Of a DNA stretch of 64,000 nt, positions 24,994 to 33,077 are shown in pieces. The stretch is taken from assembly GCA_009842325.1 (NCBI GenBank), contig VYFQ01000002.1:1-64000 (forward strand), given 5' to 3'. Position 1 is the stretch's first letter; each line of letters starts with the position of its first letter. Source of the stretch: Acidimicrobiaceae bacterium (GTDB lineage: Bacteria; Actinomycetota; Acidimicrobiia; Acidimicrobiales; Aldehydirespiratoraceae). Under the pieces are notes generated by a model. It ran no database searches. It was not told the DNA's origin and was given only the letters and a program-made list of their open reading frames with translations. Position numbers and translations under genes: made by a program.

Positions 24994-25886
24994 CAGCGCG
25001 GGACCTTGTCCAGCTTGGGAATGAACGGTGTTCGCATCTGCTTCCAGAACCCGGCCGGATAGCTGCGGTTGATGAGTCCCAGGTCGCCGACCTCCCGTCC
25101 GGGGGGAAGGAACCGCGTCCCGAACAGCACATCCCACACGATCAGGTTGTTCCCGTAGTTGTTGTTGGACTCAGCGATGACTTCCGAGTGGTGCCAGCGG
25201 TGCAGTTCAGGGCCGCTGATGAGGTAGTTGAGCGGCCCTAGCCGCACATCGCAGTTCGAGTGCTGGAAGAACCCGTTGACCGCGTAGAACACGAAGTAGG
25301 CGCCAAGCACCTCTCTCCCCACGCCCATCACCGCGAACGGCAGGGTGTCGAGCGCGAGTTGCACCGCCTTCTCGAAGGGGTGGAAGCGGCCGACGTTGAG
25401 CCAGTACAGCCGGTGGGGCGAGTGGTGGACGGCGTGGTAGCTCCACATGAACTGGTAGTGGTGGAAGGCTCGGTGCAGCCAGTAACGGCCGAAGTCGGCG
25501 GCGAGGAGCATCATCACGACCTGCAGCGCGACCGGGCGGCTGTGCGGCCACAGCGTGTCGACGGTCAGCCCGCTGGATCGGAGCAGGTCGGCGAGCCAGA
25601 TAGTGACCGTGATCGACACCAGGTACGGCAATGCCATCTGCACCACCACCATGAACAGCAGGTCGGTGCCGACCTCGTTCCGATGGGGTTTCCACCACTG
25701 CCGGTAGGGAAGCGCCAACTCGTGCCAGGTTACTAGAGCCGCGGCCACCACAGCCGCCACGTGCGCCGCGGGCGTCACGTGCACGCCCGCCGCCGCAAGC
25801 AGGCCGAACACCCCGAGGGTGAGGAGCACGACAACTGGATAGGAAGCGGCAACGACTAGTTTCGCCGTTGTAGTCCTTTCGGACAC
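24993..25886 (-). CDS. Fatty acid hydroxylase / sterol desaturase family membrane enzyme
   Basis: About 297 residues, several membrane helices, and the three histidine clusters of diiron membrane hydroxylases: HRAFHH, HAVHHSPHRLYW and HRWHH. The enzyme inserts oxygen into or desaturates a lipid chain using O2. GTG 25886 gives a natural N-terminus; a TTG at 25925 would extend it by 13 residues. First gene of the operon with GH3, enolase-superfamily enzyme and membrane protein, all joined by overlaps of 1-4 nt or a gap of 8 nt. The set suggests synthesis or modification of a hydroxylated lipid or acid conjugate (inference). Confidence 0.88.
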   Translation of the reverse strand: MSERTTTAKLVVAASYPVVVLLTLGVFGLLAAAGVHVTPAAHVAAVVAAALVTWHELALPYRQWWKPHRNEVGTDLLFMVVVQMALPYLVSITVTIWLADLLRSSGLTVDTLWPHSRPVALQVVMMLLAADFGRYWLHRAFHHYQFMWSYHAVHHSPHRLYWLNVGRFHPFEKAVQLALDTLPFAVMGVGREVLGAYFVFYAVNGFFQHSNCDVRLGPLNYLISGPELHRWHHSEVIAESNNNYGNNLIVWDVLFGTRFLPPGREVGDLGLINRSYPAGFWKQMRTPFIPKLDKVPR

Positions 25887-25958
25887 AGCGGCAGTCTGGC
25901 ACTTCCATGCATGGTGCTCAACCAAGGCCGTTCGACAGTGTGGGTCGGCATGGCGCGC

Positions 25959-26363
25959 TCAAGCTTCTGCTGGAGGAACGATCATCTCGCACTGCGGGCC
26001 GTCGGCTCGGGTTAGCCGGCGGTCGAGCGTGACCAGCGGCCATTCGAGCACCTCGGCCAGCGCCACGTACCAGGCGTCGTAGACGGTGAGGTTCTCCCGA
26101 AGCTCCCACACCCTCCCGGCGAAGGGCGCGAACGGGTAGAGCTCGATGGCGAGACGAAGCAAGTCGCGATGGGCGGCGGTGGCTTCCAGGTGCGAGATCG
26201 ACCTGGACAATTCCAGCCGACGCAGGATGTTGGTGGCTTCCGCCAACGCCAGTTCCGGCGCGGCCGCGGGAGCCCGTTCTAGGGCCTGCTTACACCACCG
26301 CCCCTCTCGGCCGGAGTCGGTCAGGGCACCAACGAGCACAGACGCGTCGACGACGGCATTCAC
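25959..26363 (-). CDS. vapC: PIN-domain ribonuclease toxin (VapC-like)
   Basis: 134 residues. PIN fold with acidic active-site residues: Asp6 in VVDASVLVGAL, Glu in ELALAEATNILRR (near 43), Asp in YDAWYVALAE (near 95) and Asp in LVTLDRRLTRA (near 113). VapC toxins cleave tRNA or rRNA. GTG start overlaps the antitoxin stop by 4 nt (GTGA), the standard VapBC arrangement with the antitoxin first. Confidence 0.9.
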   Translation of the reverse strand: MNAVVDASVLVGALTDSGREGRWCKQALERAPAAAPELALAEATNILRRLELSRSISHLEATAAHRDLLRLAIELYPFAPFAGRVWELRENLTVYDAWYVALAEVLEWPLVTLDRRLTRADGPQCEMIVPPAEA

Positions 26364-26596
26364 CTGCGGTCCGCGTCGCGCGCTTCGAGTATCTGCTCGG
26401 CTGTGACGACCGTGCCCGAGGCCTCTACGCGGCGCCGTGCCTCCTCCAGCACGGTCTCTATCGAGGGCAGGCCTGCGAGTCGTTCCAGTTCCTCCCGCAG
26501 ATACTCCTGCATGGACTGCCGCTTGAGCGCGGCCCGGGCCGCCAGTTCATCGCGGACTTCCTCGGGCACGTTCCTGATGGTGATCTGCACAGCCAT
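26360..26596 (-). CDS. vapB: Ribbon-helix-helix antitoxin (VapB/FitA-like)
   Basis: 78 residues. N-terminal RHH domain (VQITIRNVPEEVRDELAARA followed by a second helix SMQEYLREELERLA) that binds DNA, and a C-terminal tail (ASGTVVTAEQILEARDADRR) expected to wrap the VapC active site. It autorepresses the operon. The promoter is immediately upstream and the mRNA is probably leaderless. Confidence 0.9.
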   Translation of the reverse strand: MAVQITIRNVPEEVRDELAARAALKRQSMQEYLREELERLAGLPSIETVLEEARRRVEASGTVVTAEQILEARDADRR

Positions 26597-26602
26597 GACT
26601 GC

Positions 26603-26631
26603 ACTATGCCAGCATTGACTGTGTTTTGCAA
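26603..26631 (-). promoter_or_regulatory. vapBC promoter
   Basis: On the minus strand: -35 TTGCAA (26631-26626), 17-nt spacer, -10 CATAGT (26608-26603), ending 6 nt before the vapB ATG. The spacing is ideal. TTGCAA is itself palindromic and could be part of the antitoxin operator. Confidence 0.6.
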
Positions 26632-26650
26632 GCAGCTATTTCAGCCTGTG

Positions 26651-27694
26651 TCAAGTAACAACCGTCAGTTCGGTGGCCTTGAGGGAGGCCCAGATCGTGA
26701 GGCCCGGCCGCAGGTCGAGCTCATCGGCGGAACGCCTGGTGACGTCGGCCCGCACCTGGACCGGTCCGCCCAAGTGCACCCGGGCCCGCTCCCCGTCGAT
26801 GTCGACCCTCTGAAGCTCGGCCTGCCAGGCGTTGCGGGCGCTGCCCGCCGGCCGGTCGCGGTGCAGGGTGACCGCATGGGCGGGGAACGTCACGTACACC
26901 GATCCGGCCGCCTCTTCAGCCACGGTGAGCGCCAGGCCGCCCTCGGTGGTGACCGACGTGCCCTGCGCCCGGCCCGGGACCACGTTGGCGCCCAGGAAGG
27001 TGGCCGCCCACTCGCAGCCGGGGGAGGCCGTGACCTCGGCCACCGAGCCCCGGCTGACCACCGCTCCGGTGTCGAGTACCACCAGCCGTCGGGCTAGGGT
27101 GGCCACGTCCACCGGGTCGTGGGTGATCAGAAGCACGTGCCGGGCCGGCGACTCGCCCAGCAGGGCGCGCAACGACGCACGGCCCGAGGAGTCCACCGAC
27201 GCCAGCGGTTCGTCCACTATCAGGACCTCGGGCTCGGGCGCCAAGGCCCGGGCGACGGCCACCCGCTGGCGCTGGCCGCCCGACAGAGCGGCCGGGCGCC
27301 GCTGCCACGCCTTCGGGTCCACCCCGACCCGTTCGAGCAGGGCGACGGCTTGCCGGCGGGCGCCGGCCCGGTCGGCCCCCGCCCGGCGCAGTCCGAAGGC
27401 CACATTATCGATCACCCGGAGGTGGCCGAACAGCCGGTGGTCCTGGAACACCATGCCCACCCGGCGCCGGTGGGCGGGCACGAACACGCCCGCCCCCGGA
27501 TCGTCGACCGCGGTCCCGGCGATCTCCAGGCGGCCACGCTCCAGACGGTCGAGCCCGGCCACCGCCCGGCCCAGCGTCGTCTTGCCGGTGCCGTTGGCGC
27601 CCACCACGGCGGTAACCCCCTCGGCGATGGCGAGCTGGTCCACCTGCAGCGCCCATCCCGAACGGGCCACCCGTCCGTCGAACTCGACCGTCAT
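26651..27694 (-). CDS. modC: Molybdate ABC transporter ATP-binding protein
   Basis: 347 residues. ABC ATPase with Walker A GANGTGKTT, Q-loop VFQDHRLF, signature LSGGQRQRVAVARAL, Walker B VLIVDEPLAS and switch His in LLITHDP. A C-terminal TOBE-like domain follows (about 280-347, with AELQRVDIDGERARVHLGG), typical of ModC oxyanion sensing. It powers molybdate or tungstate import with ModB and ModA. Its ATG lies in a second copy of a 14-bp sequence that also ends modB; two palindromic 71-bp repeats now separate the genes. Confidence 0.92.
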   Translation of the reverse strand: MTVEFDGRVARSGWALQVDQLAIAEGVTAVVGANGTGKTTLGRAVAGLDRLERGRLEIAGTAVDDPGAGVFVPAHRRRVGMVFQDHRLFGHLRVIDNVAFGLRRAGADRAGARRQAVALLERVGVDPKAWQRRPAALSGGQRQRVAVARALAPEPEVLIVDEPLASVDSSGRASLRALLGESPARHVLLITHDPVDVATLARRLVVLDTGAVVSRGSVAEVTASPGCEWAATFLGANVVPGRAQGTSVTTEGGLALTVAEEAAGSVYVTFPAHAVTLHRDRPAGSARNAWQAELQRVDIDGERARVHLGGPVQVRADVTRRSADELDLRPGLTIWASLKATELTVVT

Positions 27695-27696
27695 CG

Positions 27697-27838
27697 CGGC
27701 ATCCCTAACGGGAATTGGCAGCAGAATGCACGCATAGCGAGCAAAGTGCTGCCAATTCGGGCTGCGCCGGCATCCCTAACGGGAATTGGCAGCAGAATGC
27801 ACGCATAGGGAGCGAAACGCTGCCAATTCCGGTTTCGG
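27697..27838. repeat. Two tandem 71-bp palindromic repeats between modB and modC
   Basis: Copies at 27697-27767 and 27768-27838. Each contains long hairpin arms: GAATTGGCAGCA (27712-27723) with TGCTGCCAATTC (27747-27758) in the first, and GAATTGGCAGC (27783-27793) with GCTGCCAATTC (27819-27829) in the second. Loops differ at a few bases. A 14-bp sequence TCATCGCGGCATCC flanks the pair on both sides (27691 and 27845), and each copy opens with GGCATCCCTAACGGG, close to the core duplicated at 15869 and 15908. Confidence 0.9.
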
Positions 27839-27845
27839 CGACGAG

Positions 27846-28673
27846 TCATCGCGGCATCCACCGGTCGCGGAGGGTGACCAGCACGGCCAGAGCCACCGCC
27901 ATCAGCACCAGGCTGATGGCCACCGCCGCCTCCGGGTTGCGCTCCAGGGCCAAGTAGGTCTCCAGCGGCAGCGTGCGGGTCCGGCCGGGGAAGTTGCCTG
28001 CGAACGTGAGCGTCGCCCCGAACTCGCCCAGGGCCCGCGCCCACGCCAGGGCGGTGCCGGCCGCCAGCGCAGGACGGATCGTGGGCAGCGTGACGTGGGC
28101 CAGGGTGGCCCAGGCTCCCGCGCCGAGGGTGGCTGCGGCTTCGTCGAGCTCGTCGCCGGCTTGGCGCAGGGCGGCCTCGACGGTCACCACGAAGAAAGGG
28201 AGGGCCACGAACGCGGCCGCCACCACGGAGCCGGCCGTCGTGAACGGCAGGCTCACCCCGAACCATTCCTCGAGCCACTGGCCCACCAGGCCCCGGCGGC
28301 CCAGCGCGAACAGCAAGGCGGTGCCGGCCACGACGGGCGGCAGCACCATGGGCAGCATCACCACGGCCCTGACGATCCGGGGGAACCACAGTCGGCGGCG
28401 GGCCAGCACGAAGGCCAGGGGCAGGCCAAGCACTATGCAGGCTCCGGTGGCAGCCAGGCTGACGATCAGCGAGACACGCAGGGCCTCCAGCACCTCGGAC
28501 TCGCCCAGGATCGACGGGAGCGCCGACCACGGAGCCCGTTGCAGCAGCCCGACGACGGGCAGCAGCAGCAGGCCGAGAGCCACGAACCCAACCCAGGTCA
28601 CCGCCGCGGGCAGCTGGCTGGCGGGCCGCGGCTCGGTGCCCGGATCGACTCGGACGCGGGTCGGGGAGCTCAC
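27846..28673 (-). CDS. modB: Molybdate ABC transporter permease
   Basis: 275 residues, five to six membrane helices, and the EAA loop DEAAATLGAGAWATLAHVTLP that docks to the ATPase. Also the family segment GEFGATLTFAGNFPGRTRTLP typical of ModB/CysTW permeases. GTG start overlaps the modA stop by 4 nt (GTGA). The 3' end (…WMPR stop) reads ATGCCGCGATGA, the same word that begins modC, so an ATGA overlap with modC probably existed before the repeat insertion. Confidence 0.92.
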   Translation of the reverse strand: MSSPTRVRVDPGTEPRPASQLPAAVTWVGFVALGLLLLPVVGLLQRAPWSALPSILGESEVLEALRVSLIVSLAATGACIVLGLPLAFVLARRRLWFPRIVRAVVMLPMVLPPVVAGTALLFALGRRGLVGQWLEEWFGVSLPFTTAGSVVAAAFVALPFFVVTVEAALRQAGDELDEAAATLGAGAWATLAHVTLPTIRPALAAGTALAWARALGEFGATLTFAGNFPGRTRTLPLETYLALERNPEAAVAISLVLMAVALAVLVTLRDRWMPR

Positions 28674-29452
28674 GGCCGTCCGAACCCGTATGCGTACAGA
28701 GCCTTGGCGCCGGTGCCGCCTAGGCCGGTGAAGTCGTCGATGACCGCCTGCACCTCGGGTGCGGGCTCGGCGGACACCGCAGCGATGTAGTAGCCGTTGC
28801 GGTGATCGTTCAGTTCGGGGGCGTCCACCGTGGCCAGTCCCGCCGTTCGCGCGTCGGTGGCGTACACCAGACCGGCATCGAGCTCACCGAGCGAGATCTT
28901 GGTCGCGAGAGCCCGCACGTTGGGCTCCAGCGTGTCGGCCGAGGCCGTGACCCGCGTCTCGCCGAGTGCCTGCTGGGCCAGCGCGCCGCAGGGGACCTCT
29001 ACCGCGCACAGGCCAACCAGCAGGTCGCGGCGGCCCAGGTCGGCCAGTCCGGTGACGTCCCCCGGATTGCCGGCCGGAGTGGCGAGGACGAGGGTGTTGA
29101 CGGCGATCAGGACGGGCTCGCCCCGGACCGAGCCTTCGGCGATGGCCCGGTCCATGGTGGCCGCATTGGCAGTGATCAGAACGTCGGCCTCGGCGCCGGC
29201 CGCCAGTTGGGCGACCAGCGTCGAGCTCGCCGCGAACAGGGGAGTGACGCTCTCACGGCCCTCGAACACGGTCTCCATCACTTCAGTTAGCGAAGAGGCG
29301 GCCATCACCACGACGCCTCCGTCTTCGGCGCCGTTGCCGGCCGTGCTGCTGCATCCTGCGGCCAGCATCGACACCGACGCCACCGCGGACGCCATTGCCA
29401 GCCGCGCGGCCCGCGGCCGGTGCCGGTGGCCGGTGATGGTGCCCCCCGCCAT
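28670..29452 (-). CDS. modA: Molybdate-binding lipoprotein
   Basis: 260 residues. N-terminal signal peptide with lipobox LAAGC (Cys near 34), then the type II binding fold: VVVMAASSLTEVMETVF, VTPLFAASSTLVAQLAAGAEADVLITA and KISLGELDAGLVYATDA, all conserved in ModA. It captures MoO4 2- outside the membrane. First gene of modABC, which reads A, B, C on the minus strand. The 29453-29610 space to the divergent MscS gene is short and no strong promoter was seen. Confidence 0.92.
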   Translation of the reverse strand: MAGGTITGHRHRPRAARLAMASAVASVSMLAAGCSSTAGNGAEDGGVVVMAASSLTEVMETVFEGRESVTPLFAASSTLVAQLAAGAEADVLITANAATMDRAIAEGSVRGEPVLIAVNTLVLATPAGNPGDVTGLADLGRRDLLVGLCAVEVPCGALAQQALGETRVTASADTLEPNVRALATKISLGELDAGLVYATDARTAGLATVDAPELNDHRNGYYIAAVSAEPAPEVQAVIDDFTGLGGTGAKALYAYGFGRP

Positions 29453-29610
29453 AGACGGTCGAATCTACCTAGGTCGCCAAGAGCCACTGTTCCCCTGTCT
29501 CCCGCTCTTGTTCGCTGCGCTCACGGGCCGCTCGGGCCACGGCCTCGCTAACCGGCTCGGCCGGGGGTAGGCGTGATCGCGAGCTGCCGCTCGGCCTCTA
29601 GGGTGTGGCG

Positions 29611-30720
29611 ATGCTCATCTTCGCTCAGACATCCACGAGCACCGGACTCGCAGACGCCTGCGGTGAGTCGAACCGCGGCTTCGTCTGCGAGCAGGTCTAC
29701 AACTGGACCGAGAGCGACGGGCTGGCCACCGCGGCCGACTGGCTGCTCGACCGACCCATCCGCATCGCCCTCATCCTGCTGGTGGCCTGGTTCATCGCTC
29801 GCATCGCCAAGCGTGCCATCGTGCGCTTCACCAAGCGGATCGCGGCCACGCCGAGCAGTTCGCGGCTGCAGAAGCTGCGGGAGAAGGGCCCCGGGCGGGC
29901 CCTGATCGACGAGGCGGAGCGGTCCAGGGCCGAGGCCCGGGCCGAGACGCTGGGCCACGTGCTGCGAAGTGTTGTCGTGTCTCTGGTCTGGGGCTTCACC
30001 GCAATGATCATCCTGGGCGAGATCGGCGTGAACCTCGGCCCGCTGATTGCCGGCGCGGGCATCGGCGGCGTAGCCCTGGGCTTCGGTGCCCAGTCGATCG
30101 TCAAGGACTTCCTGTCGGGCCTGTTCATGCTGATCGAGGACCACTACGGGGTAGGTGATTTCGTCGACCTCGGCTACGCCTCGGGCACGGTCGAGGAGGT
30201 GTCGCTGCGGTCGACCACCATCCGCGACGTCAGAGGCACGGTGTGGCACGTCCCCAACGGCGAGATCGCCCGGGTGGGCAACTACTCGCAGCTCTGGTCC
30301 AAGGCCGTGGTCGACATCGAGGTGGGCTACGGCACCGACGTCCGTGTGGCCATGGGGATCATGCAGCAGGTGGCCAACGAGCTCTGGGACGATCCGGAGT
30401 GGGGCGGCGACGAACTCTCCGAGGCGCCCACGGTCTTCGGCATCCAGAGCCTGGGCGCATCGGGTGTCGGCCTCAGGTTGGCGGTCAAGACCGAGCCGTC
30501 GATGCAGTGGTCCGTGGAGCGCGAGATCCGCCTGCGCCTCAAGGAGGCCTTCGACGCGGCCGGCATCGAGATCCCGTTCCCGCAGCAGACCACATGGTTG
30601 CGCGACGACAGCGGGCATTCGGCCACCACGCTGTCCGAGGCTGAGCAGGCCGCCTTCCGGGCGCTCCACGAGGAGCAGCACGCTCCGAGGCCGGAAGAGG
30701 ATTTCGAAGAGGATCGGTAG
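29611..30720 (+). CDS. Small-conductance mechanosensitive channel (MscS family)
   Basis: 369 residues. One helix near residues 40-65, another near 115-140, then the pore-lining TM3 region GIGGVALGFGAQSIVKDFLSG with alternating Gly/Ala, followed by the beta domain start LIEDHYGVGDFVDLG and RTTTIRD-like SLRSTTIRDVRGT. It opens under membrane tension to release solutes during hypo-osmotic shock. ATG 29611 follows TAGGGT (29599-29604) by 6 nt, implying a leaderless transcript. The C-terminus is Glu-rich and probably cytoplasmic. Confidence 0.9.
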   Translation: MLIFAQTSTSTGLADACGESNRGFVCEQVYNWTESDGLATAADWLLDRPIRIALILLVAWFIARIAKRAIVRFTKRIAATPSSSRLQKLREKGPGRALIDEAERSRAEARAETLGHVLRSVVVSLVWGFTAMIILGEIGVNLGPLIAGAGIGGVALGFGAQSIVKDFLSGLFMLIEDHYGVGDFVDLGYASGTVEEVSLRSTTIRDVRGTVWHVPNGEIARVGNYSQLWSKAVVDIEVGYGTDVRVAMGIMQQVANELWDDPEWGGDELSEAPTVFGIQSLGASGVGLRLAVKTEPSMQWSVEREIRLRLKEAFDAAGIEIPFPQQTTWLRDDSGHSATTLSEAEQAAFRALHEEQHAPRPEEDFEEDR

Positions 30721-30756
30721 TCGCTTCGGCCCAGAGGGTCCACCTGTCAGCAGCCG

Positions 30757-31536
30757 ATGCGGTACGGACGAATCTCTATTGGCGGCGAGATCCGCTGGGT
30801 CCAGGTGGACGACGACGCGGTCCATGTGCTGCGTAGTTCTCCCCTCGAGGGTGACGCCGTCGTCGAGCAGACCCTGCCGCTCGATGACGTGGCCTTTCTG
30901 CCGCCGGTGGTGCCGTTCGTGTTCTACGCGGTCGGCCTGAACTACCGGCGCCACATCGAGGAGCAGATCGCGGCGGGACGGGACGTCGCCGTGCCTGATC
31001 GTCCGGAGGTGGGTTACCGGGCGAACAACGCCTTGATCGGGCATGGCGAGTCCATACTCGTGCCGCCCGACGTGACTGGCCGTTTCGAGGCCGAGGGCGA
31101 GGTGGTTGCCGTTCTCGGCTGCCGCCTGCGCAACGCGTCGCGGGCCGAGGCGCAGGAGTCGGTGTTCGGCTGGACGATCGGCAACGACGTGAGCGCCCGG
31201 GAGTGGCAGCGCGCCGACCGCTCGTTCTGGCGGAGCAAGAACAGCGACACCTTCAAGCCGATGGGCCCCTGGATCGAGACCGACATCGACCCCATGGTCC
31301 AGACCACCACGGTCCGGGTCAACGGCGACGTCCAAGCCGAATTCGCCACCGGCGACATGGTCTTCGACCCGTGGGACTTCATCGTCGAGGCGTCCCGCTA
31401 CATCACCTTCCATCCCGGCGACGTGCTGTGGATGGGAGCCGACTCGACCTGCCAGCTCGCACCCGGCGACACCGTCGATATCGAGATCACCGGCATCGGC
31501 GTGCTCTCGAACCCGGTCAGGCGGGGCGCCGTGTGA
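30757..31536 (+). CDS. Fumarylacetoacetate hydrolase family protein
   Basis: 259 residues, FAH C-terminal domain fold. Family segments: YAVGLNYRRHIEEQ, the metal-binding acidic cluster FEAEGEVVAVLGCRLRN, TIGNDVSAREWQ, SKNSDTFKPMGPWI, and the late GDVLWMGADST (usual consensus GDVI.TGTP). Members are Mg2+-dependent hydrolases, decarboxylases or isomerases of 2-oxo acids in aromatic or amino-acid breakdown. The 3' end overlaps the convergent O-methyltransferase gene by 20 nt. Confidence 0.9.
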   Translation: MRYGRISIGGEIRWVQVDDDAVHVLRSSPLEGDAVVEQTLPLDDVAFLPPVVPFVFYAVGLNYRRHIEEQIAAGRDVAVPDRPEVGYRANNALIGHGESILVPPDVTGRFEAEGEVVAVLGCRLRNASRAEAQESVFGWTIGNDVSAREWQRADRSFWRSKNSDTFKPMGPWIETDIDPMVQTTTVRVNGDVQAEFATGDMVFDPWDFIVEASRYITFHPGDVLWMGADSTCQLAPGDTVDIEITGIGVLSNPVRRGAV

Positions 31537-32179
31537 TCATCGACAGGCCGTCGCCCACCGGCAGCAGCGCCACCAGCACCCGTTCGTCGGCGATGACGTG
31601 GGCGTTGAAGGCGCGCAGCTCCTCGGTTGTGGAATCGGTCTGGTCGGGGTTGGCCACGTTGCCGCTCCACAGGACGTTGTCCACCAGGATCACTCCCCGC
31701 TCCGACAGTCGGGGAACCAGTTCTTCGTAGTAGGCGATGTAGGACTGCTTGTCGGCGTCGATGAAGGCGAAGTCGACGGCCGGCTCGTCCGGCAGGGATC
31801 GCAGGGTGTCGAGCGCTGGCGCGATGCGCAGCTCGATCCGGTCGGCCAGCCCGGCCCTCGCCCAGTGGTCGCGGGCGATGGCAGTCCACTCCTCGGAGAC
31901 GTCGCAGCAAAGCAGGCGTCCGCCCGGAGGCAGCGCCTTGGCCACGCACAGGGCCGAGTAGCCGGTGAACGTGCCGATCTCCACCGCGAACCTCGGCCGC
32001 AGCAGGGTGGCGAGCATGGTCATGAAGGCGCCCTGGGCAGTGCCGATCTGCATCACACTCCAGCCGCCGAGTTCGGCAGTGGCCTCGATGAGCTGGCGCT
32101 GGACCTCGTCGGGTCCAGCCGAGTGAGCGTTGACATAGCCGGCCAGCGCCTCGTCGAGGAAGTCGATGCGGGAACTCAT
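31517..32179 (-). CDS. O-methyltransferase, class I SAM-dependent (family 3)
   Basis: 220 residues, resembling caffeoyl-CoA O-methyltransferases. SAM motif I is VEIGTFTGYSALCVAKALP, the catalytic metal site is FIDADKQSYIAYYE, and DNVLWSGNVANP is the conserved metal and substrate segment. It should methylate a catechol-type hydroxyl using Mg2+ and SAM in the cytoplasm. ATG 32179 has TAGCAT (32194-32189) 9 nt upstream. The DUF1295 gene ends 12 nt before its start. Confidence 0.92.
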   Translation of the reverse strand: MSSRIDFLDEALAGYVNAHSAGPDEVQRQLIEATAELGGWSVMQIGTAQGAFMTMLATLLRPRFAVEIGTFTGYSALCVAKALPPGGRLLCCDVSEEWTAIARDHWARAGLADRIELRIAPALDTLRSLPDEPAVDFAFIDADKQSYIAYYEELVPRLSERGVILVDNVLWSGNVANPDQTDSTTEELRAFNAHVIADERVLVALLPVGDGLSMITRRPA

Positions 32180-32191
32180 GGCCCGCCGATG

Positions 32192-32971
32192 CTAACGACC
32201 GGTGCGGCGGGGCGGCATGGGGATGAAGGGGCTGGTGCGGGCCGCGTACTCGGCGTAACCGGGGCGGCGCTTGCCCATGCTGCGCTCCAGCACGGTCACT
32301 CCCGAGACCCTCAGCAGCAGGATGGTCATTAGCAACGGTCCGGCGACGGTCCACCACGCCCCGGCCGACACGGCGACTACCCAGATGCCCCACCAGACCA
32401 TGCTGTCCCCGAAGTAGTTCGGGTGGCGGCTGTAGCGCCACAGGCCCCGGTCCATGACCTTGCCCCGGTTGGCGTCGTCGGCCTTGAAGCGGCGCAACTG
32501 CTCGTCGCCCACCGACTCGAAGACGAGCCCTACCGTCCAGATCGCCGCCCCGACCCAATCCAGCCACCGCAGCGGTGAGGGGTCGGGGTCGCCCAGCACC
32601 GCCTGGACCGGCAGTGACACCACCACCGCCAGCACCGCTTGCAGCCCGAACACGACCAGCAGGCTCCACAGCCAGAACGGCTGCAGGCGCCGCCTCAAGG
32701 CCTGGTAGCGGAAGTCTTCGGGCGCGCCCCACTTGCGAGCGGTGAGGTGAGCGCTCAACCGCAGGCCCCACGCCGACACCATCACCAGCATCAGCCATGC
32801 CCGGCCGCTGCCGGTCCCGTCGTCCCAAAGCCATAGCGACCAGGCCACGGCGACGAACACCATCGGCCACAGCGGATCGACGATCGACACGTCGCGCTTG
32901 GGCAGGCTCACCAGCCAGCACCCGGCCATCAACACGCCGGCCACCAGCGCAGCCAGGCCCAGTTCGCTCAC
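32192..32971 (-). CDS. DUF1295 family membrane protein (steroid 5-alpha-reductase-like)
   Basis: 259 residues with six or seven predicted helices. Characteristic C-terminal signature RGLWRYSRHPNYFGDSMVWWG and a final KRRPGYAEYAARTSPFIPMPP, as in DUF1295 and isoprenylcysteine methyltransferase-like proteins. Such proteins reduce or methylate lipophilic substrates at the membrane, but this subfamily has no defined reaction. It lies upstream of the O-methyltransferase on the same strand and is divergent from the photolyase. Confidence 0.88.
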   Translation of the reverse strand: MSELGLAALVAGVLMAGCWLVSLPKRDVSIVDPLWPMVFVAVAWSLWLWDDGTGSGRAWLMLVMVSAWGLRLSAHLTARKWGAPEDFRYQALRRRLQPFWLWSLLVVFGLQAVLAVVVSLPVQAVLGDPDPSPLRWLDWVGAAIWTVGLVFESVGDEQLRRFKADDANRGKVMDRGLWRYSRHPNYFGDSMVWWGIWVVAVSAGAWWTVAGPLLMTILLLRVSGVTVLERSMGKRRPGYAEYAARTSPFIPMPPRRTGR

Positions 32972-33077
32972 GCCGCCTCCACCCCGCCCGGCTTGGGCGG
33001 GATCACACGCCGGTCCCGGTGATGACTGCAGGCATTCCCCGCTGATCCTATGGGTGGCGCCCTATCGTCGGGCGTCG

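Noticed and set aside
27697..27838. CRISPR array
   Set aside because: Only two units, and the repeats are long palindromes placed directly head to tail without spacers; no cas genes.
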